From Clostridia bacterium (GTDB taxonomy: Bacteria; UBA6262; WVXT01), in NCBI GenBank assembly GCA_030671905.1, contig DAOVHK010000041.1, positions 1 to 11,146 on the forward strand: 11,146 bases of DNA. Reading direction: 5' to 3'. The position numbers and the translations under genes were made by a program. Positions within the stretch are counted from its first letter, which is position 1; each line of letters starts with the position of its first letter. The notes beneath the pieces were generated by a model, which saw nothing but the letters and a program-made list of their open reading frames with translations, did no database searches and was not told the DNA's origin. Of this stretch, positions 1 through 7,082 are shown piece by piece.

Positions 1-50
1 GTCGCGACGGCGACCCTTTCTCTCTATTATATCCGAAAAAGTGACAGGTA
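1..50. other. Left-edge noncoding DNA with small hairpin
   Basis: Bases 1-14 form a short GC-rich inverted repeat, GTCGC/GCGAC around a 4-nt loop, cut by the window edge. It lies 36 nt past the stop of the oxidoreductase gene. Read on the minus strand no T-run follows before the edge, so I do not call it a terminator. Bases 38-53, which include the stop codon of that gene, resemble a dispersed repeat I recall from uncultivated-lineage genomes, but this is unverified. Confidence 0.3.
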
Positions 51-1139
51 CTATTTCTTAGCTCGACATTTAGTGGGTTCCCTGCCCGAAGGTCCCGAAC
101 AATTACTGCAAGAGACACATTCAGCTTTTCTAAGGTCTCCTCTTCTAATTCTATTGGGTAGGTCTGGTTCTCTAATAAGAGGCCTGGAAAGACCTATGAG
201 GTCAGCCGTTCCTTCCTCCAATATTTTTCTCATAGTCTCAGGCTTCTTCAGTCCGCCTACTAAAATGGTAGGGACACGAGTTACTTTCTTTACCATTTCT
301 GAATAAGGTCTAAAATACGCTTCTCTCCTCATCCATCCCAGGTCTTTTCTACCTTTCCTGTACCTGCTTCCAGCAAGTCCGCCAGAAAGTTCAATCGCGT
401 CGATGCCGAGTTCGGAGAGTTTTTTAGCCACTTCACAAGCCTCGCTCACGGTAAGTCCGCCTTCAATGAAATCTCCTGCTGGAATCTTTGCCAAAACAGG
501 ATAATCTTTCCCAACAGTTTTTCTGATACGGCTATAGACCTCCAAAAGAAAACGCATTCTATTATCGAAGCTCCCTCCCCAGGAATCTTCTCTCTTATTG
601 GTTACAGGGGAAAGGAACTGATTTATAAGGTATCCGTGAACAGAGTGAATCTCGACACCATCAAACCCTGCATTCTTCACTCTGCGAGCAGCCTGAGCAA
701 AAAGGTCTATTACTTCTTCAATCTCTTCCGGGTTCATTCCTCTGGAAATAATTCTCATCGGTTCATATTCTACTGTTGAAGGTCCTATGGGAGTCTCCTC
801 TCCCACATCTTTATCCCGCATCCCACCACAATGGTTAATTTGTATTACTATCTTTGTTTTGAGTTTATGAACTTCATTAACCAATTTTTTGAGGGCTGGG
901 ATTAAACCGTCATTATGGATACCTGTCATCCTACGGTCAGCTTTTCCCAGAGGATGTATGTAGCTATGTCCTGTTATTATAAGTCCTGCCCCTCCCCGGG
1001 CAAGCCTCTTATAGAGGTTCACCATTTCCTGAGTAAACCCTCCATTTGGTGAGGCCATTCTCTCTGCAGTTGCCGTTCTTACGAACCTATTTTCCAAAAG
1101 CATGCTATTTATTCTTATTGGTTTAAACAGAGTATCCAA
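51..1139 (-). CDS. Old Yellow Enzyme family NAD(P)H:flavin oxidoreductase
   Basis: This is a predicted cytoplasmic FMN enzyme that would transfer hydride from NAD(P)H to an activated C=C bond; the substrate is unknown. The 362-residue TIM barrel shows the N-terminal LFKPIRI strand, QINH near 100-103, the active-site pair H165-x-x-H168 followed by GYLINQFLSP, the NKREDSWGGS loop (181-190), and FMN-phosphate sites at LVGG (293-296) and GLSRP (316-320). Four cysteines (341, 344, 347, 358) sit where 2,4-dienoyl-CoA reductase and 2-enoate reductase bind a [4Fe-4S] cluster, but the protein ends there, so the second flavin/NAD domain of those enzymes is absent. The start is TTG at 1139: an in-frame stop lies 10 codons upstream with no ATG or GTG between, and a GGGGA lies 7 nt before it. 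It is separated from macB by 236 nt and probably has its own promoter. Confidence 0.9.
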   Translation of the reverse strand: MDTLFKPIRINSMLLENRFVRTATAERMASPNGGFTQEMVNLYKRLARGGAGLIITGHSYIHPLGKADRRMTGIHNDGLIPALKKLVNEVHKLKTKIVIQINHCGGMRDKDVGEETPIGPSTVEYEPMRIISRGMNPEEIEEVIDLFAQAARRVKNAGFDGVEIHSVHGYLINQFLSPVTNKREDSWGGSFDNRMRFLLEVYSRIRKTVGKDYPVLAKIPAGDFIEGGLTVSEACEVAKKLSELGIDAIELSGGLAGSRYRKGRKDLGWMRREAYFRPYSEMVKKVTRVPTILVGGLKKPETMRKILEEGTADLIGLSRPLIREPDLPNRIRRGDLRKAECVSCSNCSGPSGREPTKCRAKK

Positions 1140-1212
1140 ATTCTTATCCCCGATAGTGCAAGAGAATCAGTAATCTCTTCATCTAAGATAATACTTTTTA
1201 TAAAAGATGGTA

Positions 1213-1368
1213 TCATATATAATGTCCTCTATCAAGAGAAAAATTTGTTGCATCCTTCAAACGCAAACTAAAGTTTGCGACTACCGGATTTGATTTTTCA
1301 ATAATATCTTTCGCGGCAATGGAGGGAAGTTCAGGAAAGTAAAAAAGGTTGGTCCTAGAGTTTTTCTC
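1213..1368 (-). other. Stop-free 51-codon stretch, possible decayed coding DNA
   Basis: The gap between macB and the oxidoreductase gene holds a minus-strand frame open for 51 codons, ending in TGA at 1215-1213. It includes the segment FPELPSIAAKDIIEKSNPVV and has no convincing start codon or ribosome site. The palindrome at 1262-1279 lies inside it and reads VANFSLR. It could be a gene remnant, the translation of a dispersed repeat, or chance. I see no clear rho-independent terminator for macB in this gap and no convincing promoter for the oxidoreductase gene. Confidence 0.25.
1262..1279. repeat. Perfect REP-like palindrome
   Basis: CGCAAACTAAAGTTTGCG is self-complementary over 8 bp on each side; as RNA it would form a 7-bp stem with a TAAA loop. 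No T-run follows on either strand, so it is not a classical terminator. The layout (GC-capped palindrome with a central TAAA/TTTA, flanked by ACTACCGG) resembles dispersed extragenic palindromes in several uncultivated bacterial lineages. That resemblance is from memory. Confidence 0.5.
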
Positions 1369-1375
1369 TCAATAT

Positions 1376-3364
1376 CTATTCATATCTCAATGCATCGATT
1401 GGGTTCAATAAGGATGCTTTCCTGGCTGGCCACAAACCAAAGAAAAGTCCTATTCCAGCAGAAAAAAGGAAGGCAAGAAGAATTGCACCCGGAGAAACTT
1501 TTGTTGACCATCCGGCAAATTTTGCAAGTCCACCAGATATAGCCGCGCCAAACAAAATTCCCAATATTCCGCCAACAAGACATATCGCTATTGCCTCGAT
1601 TATGAACTGTGAAAGTATATCCTTATTGTTTGCCCCGATTGCTTTCCTTAGCCCAATTTCCCTTGTCCTTTCCGTTACTGAAACAAGCATTATATTCATA
1701 ATTCCAATTCCACCAACCAGAAGGCTGATAAAAGCAATGGAACCAAGAAGCCAGGCAAAGGTCTTTACCATTGAGGAAACGGCTTCCTGAATTTCAGCCA
1801 TATTTCTAACTTCAATTGTGTCCTCTCTATCAGGAGGAATATTATGTCTACGGATAATCAATTTTTTTATCTCCCCCTGCACCTTTTCCATTTCTTTTTC
1901 ATCTTCCACCTCAACATCAATGTAATCAACATATTTTTTACCTAAAACACGGTACATTGCCGTATTTAATGGAAGTATAATTTCGTCATCCCTGTCTCTC
2001 CAGCCAGTGGCCCCCTTTTCCTGCAGAATTCCGATTACTCTAAAGTTTATTCGATTTATTTTTACATATTCTCCGATTGGATTTTCATCTTCAAAAAGTT
2101 CCCGCACAACAGTTTTTCCCAGGAGGGCAACTCTTGAGCGGGTAATCATTTCCACATCATTGAAAAATCTGCCCTCCTCGGCTTGAGAAGCCCGGATAAA
2201 GGGGTACTCCGGGGTTACACCTGTAATTCTTGTGTTCCAGTTTTTGTTTCCATAAACCACCTGCCCTCCACCGGAAACAGCGGAATTAACCCTTTTAACA
2301 TATGGGATTTTTTTTATTTCCTCGGTATCTTCAATCGTAAGCCTGGTAACGCTTCCTGGCTCAAGGTGAATTCCCCCCATTCTGTGCCTAGCGGGACGAA
2401 CTGAAAGAAGATTTGAGCCAAGTGAGGCAAGACGTTTTTTAATATCCTCTCTCGCGCCAGTACCCAGGGCAAGCATTGCAATTACTGCTGCCACACCAAC
2501 AAGAATCCCTAAAATGGAAAGAAAAGAACGAGACTTATTGGAAAGGAGAGCTCTCATTGCTTGAGAAAAATAATTTTTCAGTCGAAAAAAATCAAAGCGG
2601 TGAATCTTTAAATCAGGTGGAAGTCCACCCTCGCCTCTCTCTCGGAGAGCAGGTTCGCCTCGCTCCTCACTTATGGTATGGGGTTTACCAGTAAGATATT
2701 CGTCAGAAACAATTTTCCCATCAAGAAATCTGATTATTCTTTTCGCCCCTCTTGTCAGTTCCTCCTCATGAGTTACCATAACTACGGTAATTCCAGAATC
2801 ATTTAAATTTTTGAAGACTTTCAAAAGTTCCTGGGCCGAAGAAGAATCAAGATTCCCTGTTGGTTCATCTGCCAGAATTATCTTAGGATTCTTTATGAGC
2901 GCCCTGGCAATTGCCACCCTCTGCTGTTCTCCTCCGGAAAGTTCATTGGGATTATGGTTTATCCTGTCTCCTAATCCCACTGTTCTCAATAAATCTTCAG
3001 GGGAAGAAAACTTTCTATTCTTTACGTTCGAAGTATACACCAGTGGAAGAGAAACATTTTCTCTTGCCTTGAGTCTGGGAAGAAGATTAAACAGTTGAAA
3101 AACAAAACCGATAAATTCATTGCGAAAAGTAGCAAGTTCTTCCTGAGATAGTATGGAGACGTCTTTCCCCATTAAATGGTAAGACCCCTTGTCAGGTCTA
3201 TCTAAAAGGCCAAGGATATGTAGTAGTGTTGATTTGCCACTTCCCGAGGGACCCATTATAGCCACAAATTCTCCGGAAGAGATTTTAAGTGAAACGTCCC
3301 TTAAGGCAGGGACATCAACTTCTCCAATATGGTATGTTTTGCTGATGTTTTTTAATTCTATCAT
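1376..3364 (-). CDS. macB: MacB-type ABC exporter, fused ATPase and permease
   Basis: This is the inner-membrane motor of a tripartite exporter: it binds ATP in the cytoplasm and drives periplasmic substrate through the adaptor and outer-membrane channel (mechanotransmission, as known for MacB). At 662 residues it is close to E. coli MacB (648). The ATPase domain is residues 1-225: Walker A GPSGSGKST (38-46), Q90, signature LSGGEQQ (142-148), Walker B with D166/E167, H199. A linker of about 40 residues follows, then TM1 (281-303), a large periplasmic domain (305-535), and three C-terminal TM segments (about 537-560, 588-612, 624-645) with the FtsX-type TERTREIGLRKAIGA motif. The start ATG (3364-3362) overlaps the adaptor stop as ATGA, so translation is probably coupled. 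Substrate cannot be read from sequence; macrolides, peptides, lipoproteins or siderophores are all known for the family. Confidence 0.93.
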   Translation of the reverse strand: MIELKNISKTYHIGEVDVPALRDVSLKISSGEFVAIMGPSGSGKSTLLHILGLLDRPDKGSYHLMGKDVSILSQEELATFRNEFIGFVFQLFNLLPRLKARENVSLPLVYTSNVKNRKFSSPEDLLRTVGLGDRINHNPNELSGGEQQRVAIARALIKNPKIILADEPTGNLDSSSAQELLKVFKNLNDSGITVVMVTHEEELTRGAKRIIRFLDGKIVSDEYLTGKPHTISEERGEPALRERGEGGLPPDLKIHRFDFFRLKNYFSQAMRALLSNKSRSFLSILGILVGVAAVIAMLALGTGAREDIKKRLASLGSNLLSVRPARHRMGGIHLEPGSVTRLTIEDTEEIKKIPYVKRVNSAVSGGGQVVYGNKNWNTRITGVTPEYPFIRASQAEEGRFFNDVEMITRSRVALLGKTVVRELFEDENPIGEYVKINRINFRVIGILQEKGATGWRDRDDEIILPLNTAMYRVLGKKYVDYIDVEVEDEKEMEKVQGEIKKLIIRRHNIPPDREDTIEVRNMAEIQEAVSSMVKTFAWLLGSIAFISLLVGGIGIMNIMLVSVTERTREIGLRKAIGANNKDILSQFIIEAIAICLVGGILGILFGAAISGGLAKFAGWSTKVSPGAILLAFLFSAGIGLFFGLWPARKASLLNPIDALRYE
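2616..2653. repeat. Paired hairpins inside the MacB linker coding sequence
   Basis: Two adjacent inverted repeats lie in the DNA for MacB linker residues about 238-250. The first is GGTGGA/TCCACC (2616-2629, 2-nt loop). The second is CCTCTCTC pairing with GAGAG plus AGG (2634-2653) around a TCG loop with one bulged C. The encoded RERGEGGLPP is low-complexity and unlike the flanking conserved domains. It looks like a palindromic repeat inserted in frame at a permissive interdomain site, comparable in principle to Rickettsia palindromic elements. That is inference; the hairpins themselves are seen. Confidence 0.4.
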
Positions 3365-4296
3365 TTTCGGCGGGAACGCCTCATCCCGGGAAGTCCAAAA
3401 TATCTCCTTGGAAGTTCCTCCCTTCCCTTTTCACTGGACAAAACTAAATCAGACTCTTCCACACCAGAAACTATCTCCACATTTTTCCCATCTTCAATTC
3501 CAGTTTGAACTTCTCTATTTTCAGGCTCCCCAAATTCTGTTTTCAGAAGAACAAATTTCTTCCCTTTTCTTTCTTTAATAACAGTAGCTGGCAAAAGAAG
3601 AATGTCCTTCTTTTTACTTATTGTCACATCAATGTTTGCGCTCATCCCCGAGCGAAAAATTCCCAATGTTTTTTCTGGCAAGATGTCTACTTGATATATA
3701 GTTACATTATTCACAATCTGAGATTCATAAGCAATGTGTTCAATTTCCCCTTCGATCTTTTTCTCCGGATAGGCATCAAGGACTATTTTTGCTTTCTGTC
3801 CGGGTCTTAATTTTCCCATGTCTGTTTCATCAACCTGAGCCTGAACGATTAAATTATCCGCCATAACCAGAATCGGGTCTTGAGATGTTACTGTCTGGCC
3901 AGGTTCAACGTTTCTTTTAATGATAAAGCCTGTTAGGGGTGCAACAATCGGTGTAGGCTTATAAACATCCTCCCATTTTTTCGATTCTTCTTTCCCTTTT
4001 GCCCTTGCCGCATCAAGGAGAGCCGCCCTTTCAGTCGAACTCATCCAGACAAGAATTTCTCCCTTCCCGATCTTTTCTCCTTCTGTAACCAGAACTTTTT
4101 CTACCCTCCCGGAAATGGGTGGCTTAATTTCCAGACGATTTCTCGGTTTTACCACTCCACTCGCAGAGACAATTAAGGAAACTGAACCACGCTGGGGTCT
4201 TATTTCTGTATAAACAGTTTCTTTTCTCCCCCGTCTTGAGAGAAAAAACGCTCCCACTATCAACACAATAACAACAATCAATATCCATTTTTTCAT
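3361..4296 (-). CDS. macA: MacA-like periplasmic adaptor (HlyD/MFP family), short hairpin
   Basis: This adaptor would bridge the MacB permease and the outer-membrane channel. The 311-residue protein has an N-terminal membrane anchor (WILIVVIVLIVGAFFLS, 4-20), a split lipoyl domain (about 52-85 and 113-146, with SGRVEKVLVTEGEKI and APLTGFIIKRNVEPGQTV), a beta-barrel (about 150-230) and a membrane-proximal domain (about 231-290). The segment between the lipoyl halves is only about 27 residues (86-112), far shorter than the long coiled-coil hairpin of E. coli MacA. I chose ATG 4296: it overlaps the upstream stop as TAATG and is preceded by GGAGAGGGGGA at 4300-4310. An ATG at 4326 is in frame, but it would place that ribosome site inside the gene. 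The basic C-terminal tail (RRYFGLPGMRRSRRK) is short. Confidence 0.9.
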   Translation of the reverse strand: MKKWILIVVIVLIVGAFFLSRRGRKETVYTEIRPQRGSVSLIVSASGVVKPRNRLEIKPPISGRVEKVLVTEGEKIGKGEILVWMSSTERAALLDAARAKGKEESKKWEDVYKPTPIVAPLTGFIIKRNVEPGQTVTSQDPILVMADNLIVQAQVDETDMGKLRPGQKAKIVLDAYPEKKIEGEIEHIAYESQIVNNVTIYQVDILPEKTLGIFRSGMSANIDVTISKKKDILLLPATVIKERKGKKFVLLKTEFGEPENREVQTGIEDGKNVEIVSGVEESDLVLSSEKGREELPRRYFGLPGMRRSRRK

Positions 4297-5609
4297 TATT
4301 CCCCCTCTCCTAAAACTTTCTTCCATTCAGCCCAGGCAACAAATGCATTGAATTTTGCACCAAGCAAAGATTTTTTTGAATTTATAAACTCATTCTCTAT
4401 TGTGTCCCAATCCTGATAGGAGATAAGACCATTAATATACTTTACTCCGGAAATTTTAGCCCGCTCTTGGGAAGCTATAAAATATTTTTCTTTAACTTTT
4501 ACATCCCCGACGGCATCAATAAGCCCGTTATATGCTTGTTCAAGTTGGAATAAGATTTCTTGCTTGATTTCCCGGAAATTCTCCTCTGATTTGACTTTAT
4601 CGGTCTGGGCAATTTTCAAATCATATATTTTCTTTCCTCCAGAAAAAAACGGATAAGAAAGACTCAGGCCAACATTCCATCTCGCTCTTTCCAGAGGCCA
4701 TTCAGGGCCGCTCCTCGAGGTGCTTCCACTGAAAGAAATCTGGGGATAAAAGGCTCCTCGTACATATCTCAAATTATATTTTGATGAATCAACTCCATAC
4801 CTGGCCCCTAAATAATCAGGATTTTTTACCAGCAATTCCTGAAATGATAAGATTCCTTCTGGAGGGGCCACCTTAAGTGTTCCGCTTACAGCAATAACTT
4901 CAAATTCATCTCTTCCCATTTCTTTTAAAAGTTTCATCTGTTGAGTCTTTAGATTTCGCTTTGCCGAAGATGTCTCATACTCTGCCTGATAGAGATCTGC
5001 CTCAGAACGCAAATATGCGCCCTTATCTTCCCTCCCTGCTTCATACCTCAATTTTACCAATTGAGTGTTTTCTCTTCTCCTTTTCAGTATCTCCTGAGAA
5101 AGTGAAATCGTCTTTTGAACCCTTAAAACTTGAGCAAAAGCAACCTTCAAATCATATACTGTATCGGAAACAGTCCTTTTAAACTTCGCCTCTTCTCGTT
5201 TAAGCTCTGCTCTTTCCTGTTTTAACTTACTTGAATTCTTAAAACCAGAAAATATAGAAAGTTTTCCAGAAATTCCATAATTGAATTCTTCATTTTCACT
5301 TCCGCCCTCAGCAAACGATTCAAAACTGGTTATAGAACTTGATTTCTTCCAACCCGCACTTGCCGAAAGCTGGGGCAAGAAATTTGTAAATGCACTTCTG
5401 TAGGAAAGTCTTGCCGATTTAAGAGACTGGTGGGCAGAGATTATCCCTGGATTTTTCTTTTTTGCCTCAGAAAGCACATCTTCCCAGACAAGTGCTTTAG
5501 CAAAAACAAGGTGCAAATTTACAAGAATGATACCTGCCAGTAATACACCCCGCAGGAAACCCTGCCATAAATGGTGATGCCTTCTTTTAGAAATAATGAT
5601 TCTCTTCAT
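4296..5609 (-). CDS. TolC-family outer-membrane efflux channel
   Basis: This is a predicted trimeric outer-membrane/periplasmic channel, the exit duct for the MacAB-type pump encoded just downstream. The 437 residues comprise a long basic n-region (KRR, HHH), a hydrophobic signal core (GVLLAGIILVNLHLVFA, 21-37) and two OEP repeats. The first begins at VLSEAKKKNPGIISAHQS with the FLPQLSASAGW strand near 78-88; the second carries DYLGARYGVDSSKYNL and FYPQISFSGS. The C-terminal helix contains GLISYQDWDTIENEFINSKK, usual for the family. The start ATG (5609-5607) overlaps the preceding stop as ATGA, and a purine-rich AGAGAGAAGA lies just upstream. Codons for 15 residues near the N-terminus (5424-5468) are repeated almost exactly in a relic upstream of the operon. 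Confidence 0.92.
   Translation of the reverse strand: MKRIIISKRRHHHLWQGFLRGVLLAGIILVNLHLVFAKALVWEDVLSEAKKKNPGIISAHQSLKSARLSYRSAFTNFLPQLSASAGWKKSSSITSFESFAEGGSENEEFNYGISGKLSIFSGFKNSSKLKQERAELKREEAKFKRTVSDTVYDLKVAFAQVLRVQKTISLSQEILKRRRENTQLVKLRYEAGREDKGAYLRSEADLYQAEYETSSAKRNLKTQQMKLLKEMGRDEFEVIAVSGTLKVAPPEGILSFQELLVKNPDYLGARYGVDSSKYNLRYVRGAFYPQISFSGSTSRSGPEWPLERARWNVGLSLSYPFFSGGKKIYDLKIAQTDKVKSEENFREIKQEILFQLEQAYNGLIDAVGDVKVKEKYFIASQERAKISGVKYINGLISYQDWDTIENEFINSKKSLLGAKFNAFVAWAEWKKVLGEGE
5424..5468 (-). repeat. 45-bp direct repeat, copy A (inside tolC)
   Basis: This segment of the channel gene encodes EAKKKNPGIISAHQS. It matches 7203-7247 at 44 of 45 positions in the same orientation and the same codon phase. 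The single difference (5451 versus 7230) is synonymous, AAT versus AAC. On the signal-peptide side of the repeat, similarity drops abruptly to roughly two thirds over the next 39 bases; on the other side it stops. The copies are 1,779 bp apart and flank the three regulatory genes. Confidence 0.9.
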
Positions 5610-6016
5610 TCTTCTCTCTTTTTGTGGCCTTCCTTAATTCTCTTCTTTCTTTTTTCTTTAAATTCTTGTTTAAGCTCTTTAAATTTTTCTACTTGCTCAG
5701 GTGTGAGTAATCTTTCAATCTGGCGATCATTCTCTTTTTTAATGGACAGGGTCCTTTTTCTCATTTTCTTCATTTCTTTCCGGATTTTTTCCCAACCCTT
5801 TTTCATAATTTGAGAGACCTTTTCCTCCTGCTCTTTAGATAATTCTAACTCCTGGCATAACCTTTGCAAACGTTTCTCATGAAATTTTTCTTTCTTGTGT
5901 TCTACCATTCTCACCCATTCCTTGCCAATCTTTTCTTTGCCACTTCTCCCTTCTAAACTAGCAACTGCTAAAAAGAGTAAGCTACACACCAACAAACTTT
6001 TTAAAATTGTCTTCAT
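5606..6016 (-). CDS. Spy/CpxP-like LTxxQ periplasmic protein
   Basis: This is a predicted periplasmic helical chaperone or stress/metal sensor of the Spy-CpxP-ZraP-CnrX type. The 136-residue product has a Sec signal peptide (1-19, core LLVCSLLFLAVA, likely cut near A19) and then an almost wholly alpha-helical, strongly basic mature part with two LTxxQ-type motifs: LSKEQ (59-63) and LTPEQ (104-108). H40, H46, C54 and H131 are possible metal ligands. The start is ATG 6016, chosen for the perfect AAGGAGG 8 nt upstream and the signal peptide beginning exactly there; the longer frame from 6079 would overlap the anti-sigma gene and hide the signal. It lies 19 nt after the anti-sigma stop and overlaps the channel gene by ATGA. 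Function as a sensor for the sigma/anti-sigma pair is inference from gene order. Confidence 0.8.
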   Translation of the reverse strand: MKTILKSLLVCSLLFLAVASLEGRSGKEKIGKEWVRMVEHKKEKFHEKRLQRLCQELELSKEQEEKVSQIMKKGWEKIRKEMKKMRKRTLSIKKENDRQIERLLTPEQVEKFKELKQEFKEKRKKRIKEGHKKREE

Positions 6017-6024
6017 TTTCTCAA

Positions 6025-6031
6025 CCTCCTT
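6025..6031 (-). promoter_or_regulatory. Consensus Shine-Dalgarno fixing the LTxxQ gene start
   Basis: AAGGAGG on the minus strand lies 8 nt before ATG 6016. It is the best ribosome site in the operon and suggests that the LTxxQ protein is made in excess over the proteins encoded around it. It also decides between the 6016 and 6079 starts. Confidence 0.8.
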
Positions 6032-6035
6032 TCCT

Positions 6036-6470
6036 CTATCCCAGAGGGCCATAATAGATTTCCAGTAACTCTTCTTCAAAATCCTCCTCTAACTGTGTGT
6101 CAATCAGTAAATCTGATATTACCTCAGTTGGTCTCGGATAAAAAAACTTTTTGTAATTTATTAATCCCACTATTAGTAAAAAGAAAATTGAAATTACAAG
6201 GATCGATTTCCTAAACACTGGAAAATATGCGCGCCATATCGGTTGTTTTCCTTTATTTTTAATGCGCGCAAACAATCTGGTTTCGAAAAATTCTTGGGGT
6301 TCCTTTTTTTCTTTTAAAAGAAATATCCTTTTCGTCTGTTTCAAATATTTTAATTCTCTGGCACACGCAGAACAGGTTTCCAGATGCTCGAGTAATTTTT
6401 TCTCTTCATCTTGAGTTATTTCCTGGTCAAGATAAGCAGATAATAATAATCTGAATTTCTTACAGGACAT
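6036..6470 (-). CDS. Anti-sigma factor with zinc finger (zf-HC2) and one TM helix
   Basis: This is a predicted membrane-bound inhibitor of the ECF sigma factor encoded just before it. Residues 1-40 form a zinc-binding anti-sigma domain: C3, then H29-x3-C33-x2-C36 (HLETCSAC). A basic linker leads to a single TM helix (about 88-105, ILVISIFFLLIVGLI), and a 39-residue periplasmic tail (106-144) is strongly acidic (QLEEDFEEELLEIYY). So the N-terminus would hold sigma in the cytoplasm while the tail senses the periplasm. ATG 6470 is 3 nt after the sigma stop, with AGGGGGA upstream. Whether release uses regulated proteolysis or ligand binding to the tail cannot be read. The 144-residue length and order sigma then anti-sigma are typical of the family. 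Confidence 0.88.
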   Translation of the reverse strand: MSCKKFRLLLSAYLDQEITQDEEKKLLEHLETCSACARELKYLKQTKRIFLLKEKKEPQEFFETRLFARIKNKGKQPIWRAYFPVFRKSILVISIFFLLIVGLINYKKFFYPRPTEVISDLLIDTQLEEDFEEELLEIYYGPLG

Positions 6471-6473
6471 AGC

Positions 6474-7052
6474 TCATTCCCCCTGTGGATAAAGAAATGA
6501 TAATTTTTCTTTTAGTTTTTGTCGGGCCCTGAATAGCCATATCTTCACTTTAGCAAGAGAAATCTTCATTATTTGAGAAATCTCCTTATAAGATAAGCCC
6601 TCTATTTCTTTCAAAGTTAAAATAATACGATACTTTTCTGGCAAAGAATTCATTGCTTTCTGGATAATATCCTGTAATTCCTTCTGTCTCAACTTTTCGG
6701 CAATATCGTTTTCCCTGCTTGCCAAAACATCTTTCAACTTTAATTTCTCTTCCTGGTTAAATTCTATTTCATAAGATATAATCTTATTTTTTCTTCTCCT
6801 GAGTTCATCAATACACCTGTTAACTGTAATTCTATAAAGCCAGGTAGAAAAAGAGGACTTCCCTTTAAAACTACCTGCCTTAGTATAAACTTTAAGGAAA
6901 ACTTCCTGAGCAGTATCATCTGCTTCTTGAGCATTGCCCATAATGGAATAAATTGTATTAAAAACAGTCGTTTTATACTTCCTGACCAGCAATTCAAATG
7001 CTTGCTGGTCACCCTTTTTAAATTTAGCAAGGAGTTCGAAATCTTCCTCCAT
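6474..7052 (-). CDS. ECF (sigma-70 group 4) RNA polymerase sigma factor
   Basis: This alternative sigma factor directs RNA polymerase to stress promoters. The 192-residue product has region 2 at about 16-88 (KYKTTVFNTIYSIMGN, DDTAQEVFLKVYTKA, FSTWLYRITVNRCIDELRRR) and region 4 at about 130-184 (LPEKYRIILTLKEIEGLSY, KEISQIMKISLAKVKIWLFR), joined by a short linker and lacking region 3, as usual for ECF factors. I start at ATG 7052, preceded at 8 nt by AAAAGGTG. A GTG at 7073 is in frame, but it would begin at or before the transcript start of the promoter at 7083-7112. It is the first gene of the six-gene operon and is very likely autoregulated. Confidence 0.93.
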   Translation of the reverse strand: MEEDFELLAKFKKGDQQAFELLVRKYKTTVFNTIYSIMGNAQEADDTAQEVFLKVYTKAGSFKGKSSFSTWLYRITVNRCIDELRRRKNKIISYEIEFNQEEKLKLKDVLASRENDIAEKLRQKELQDIIQKAMNSLPEKYRIILTLKEIEGLSYKEISQIMKISLAKVKIWLFRARQKLKEKLSFLYPQGE

Positions 7053-7082
7053 TGAGTTTGCACCTTTTTTCACCTCTACTAT

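Noticed and set aside
1140..1260. Sigma-70 promoter for the oxidoreductase gene (TTGATA and TACCAT with 17 nt)
   Set aside because: The -10 match is poor and other AT-rich hexamers fit equally well; too weak to list.
1262..1279. Rho-independent terminator for macB
   Set aside because: The hairpin is clear but no T-run follows on the minus strand.
2476..2694. Plus-strand reading frames over macB, tolC, macA and the kinase
   Set aside because: These frames are shadows of well-supported minus-strand genes; they lack domains and ribosome sites.
4297..4326. Longer MacA starting at ATG 4326
   Set aside because: The strong GGAGAGGGGGA and TAATG overlap point to ATG 4296, which begins directly with the membrane anchor.
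5984..5986. Cys11 of the LTxxQ protein as a lipoprotein lipobox
   Set aside because: The cysteine is too close to the N-terminus, inside the hydrophobic core, and a normal signal peptidase I site follows near residue 19.
6017..6079. Longer LTxxQ protein starting at 6079
   Set aside because: It overlaps the anti-sigma gene and buries both the signal peptide and the AAGGAGG site; ATG 6016 explains both.
7053..7073. Longer sigma factor starting at GTG 7073
   Set aside because: It would start at or before the expected transcript 5' end for the ECF promoter, and ATG 7052 has its own AAAAGGTG ribosome site.
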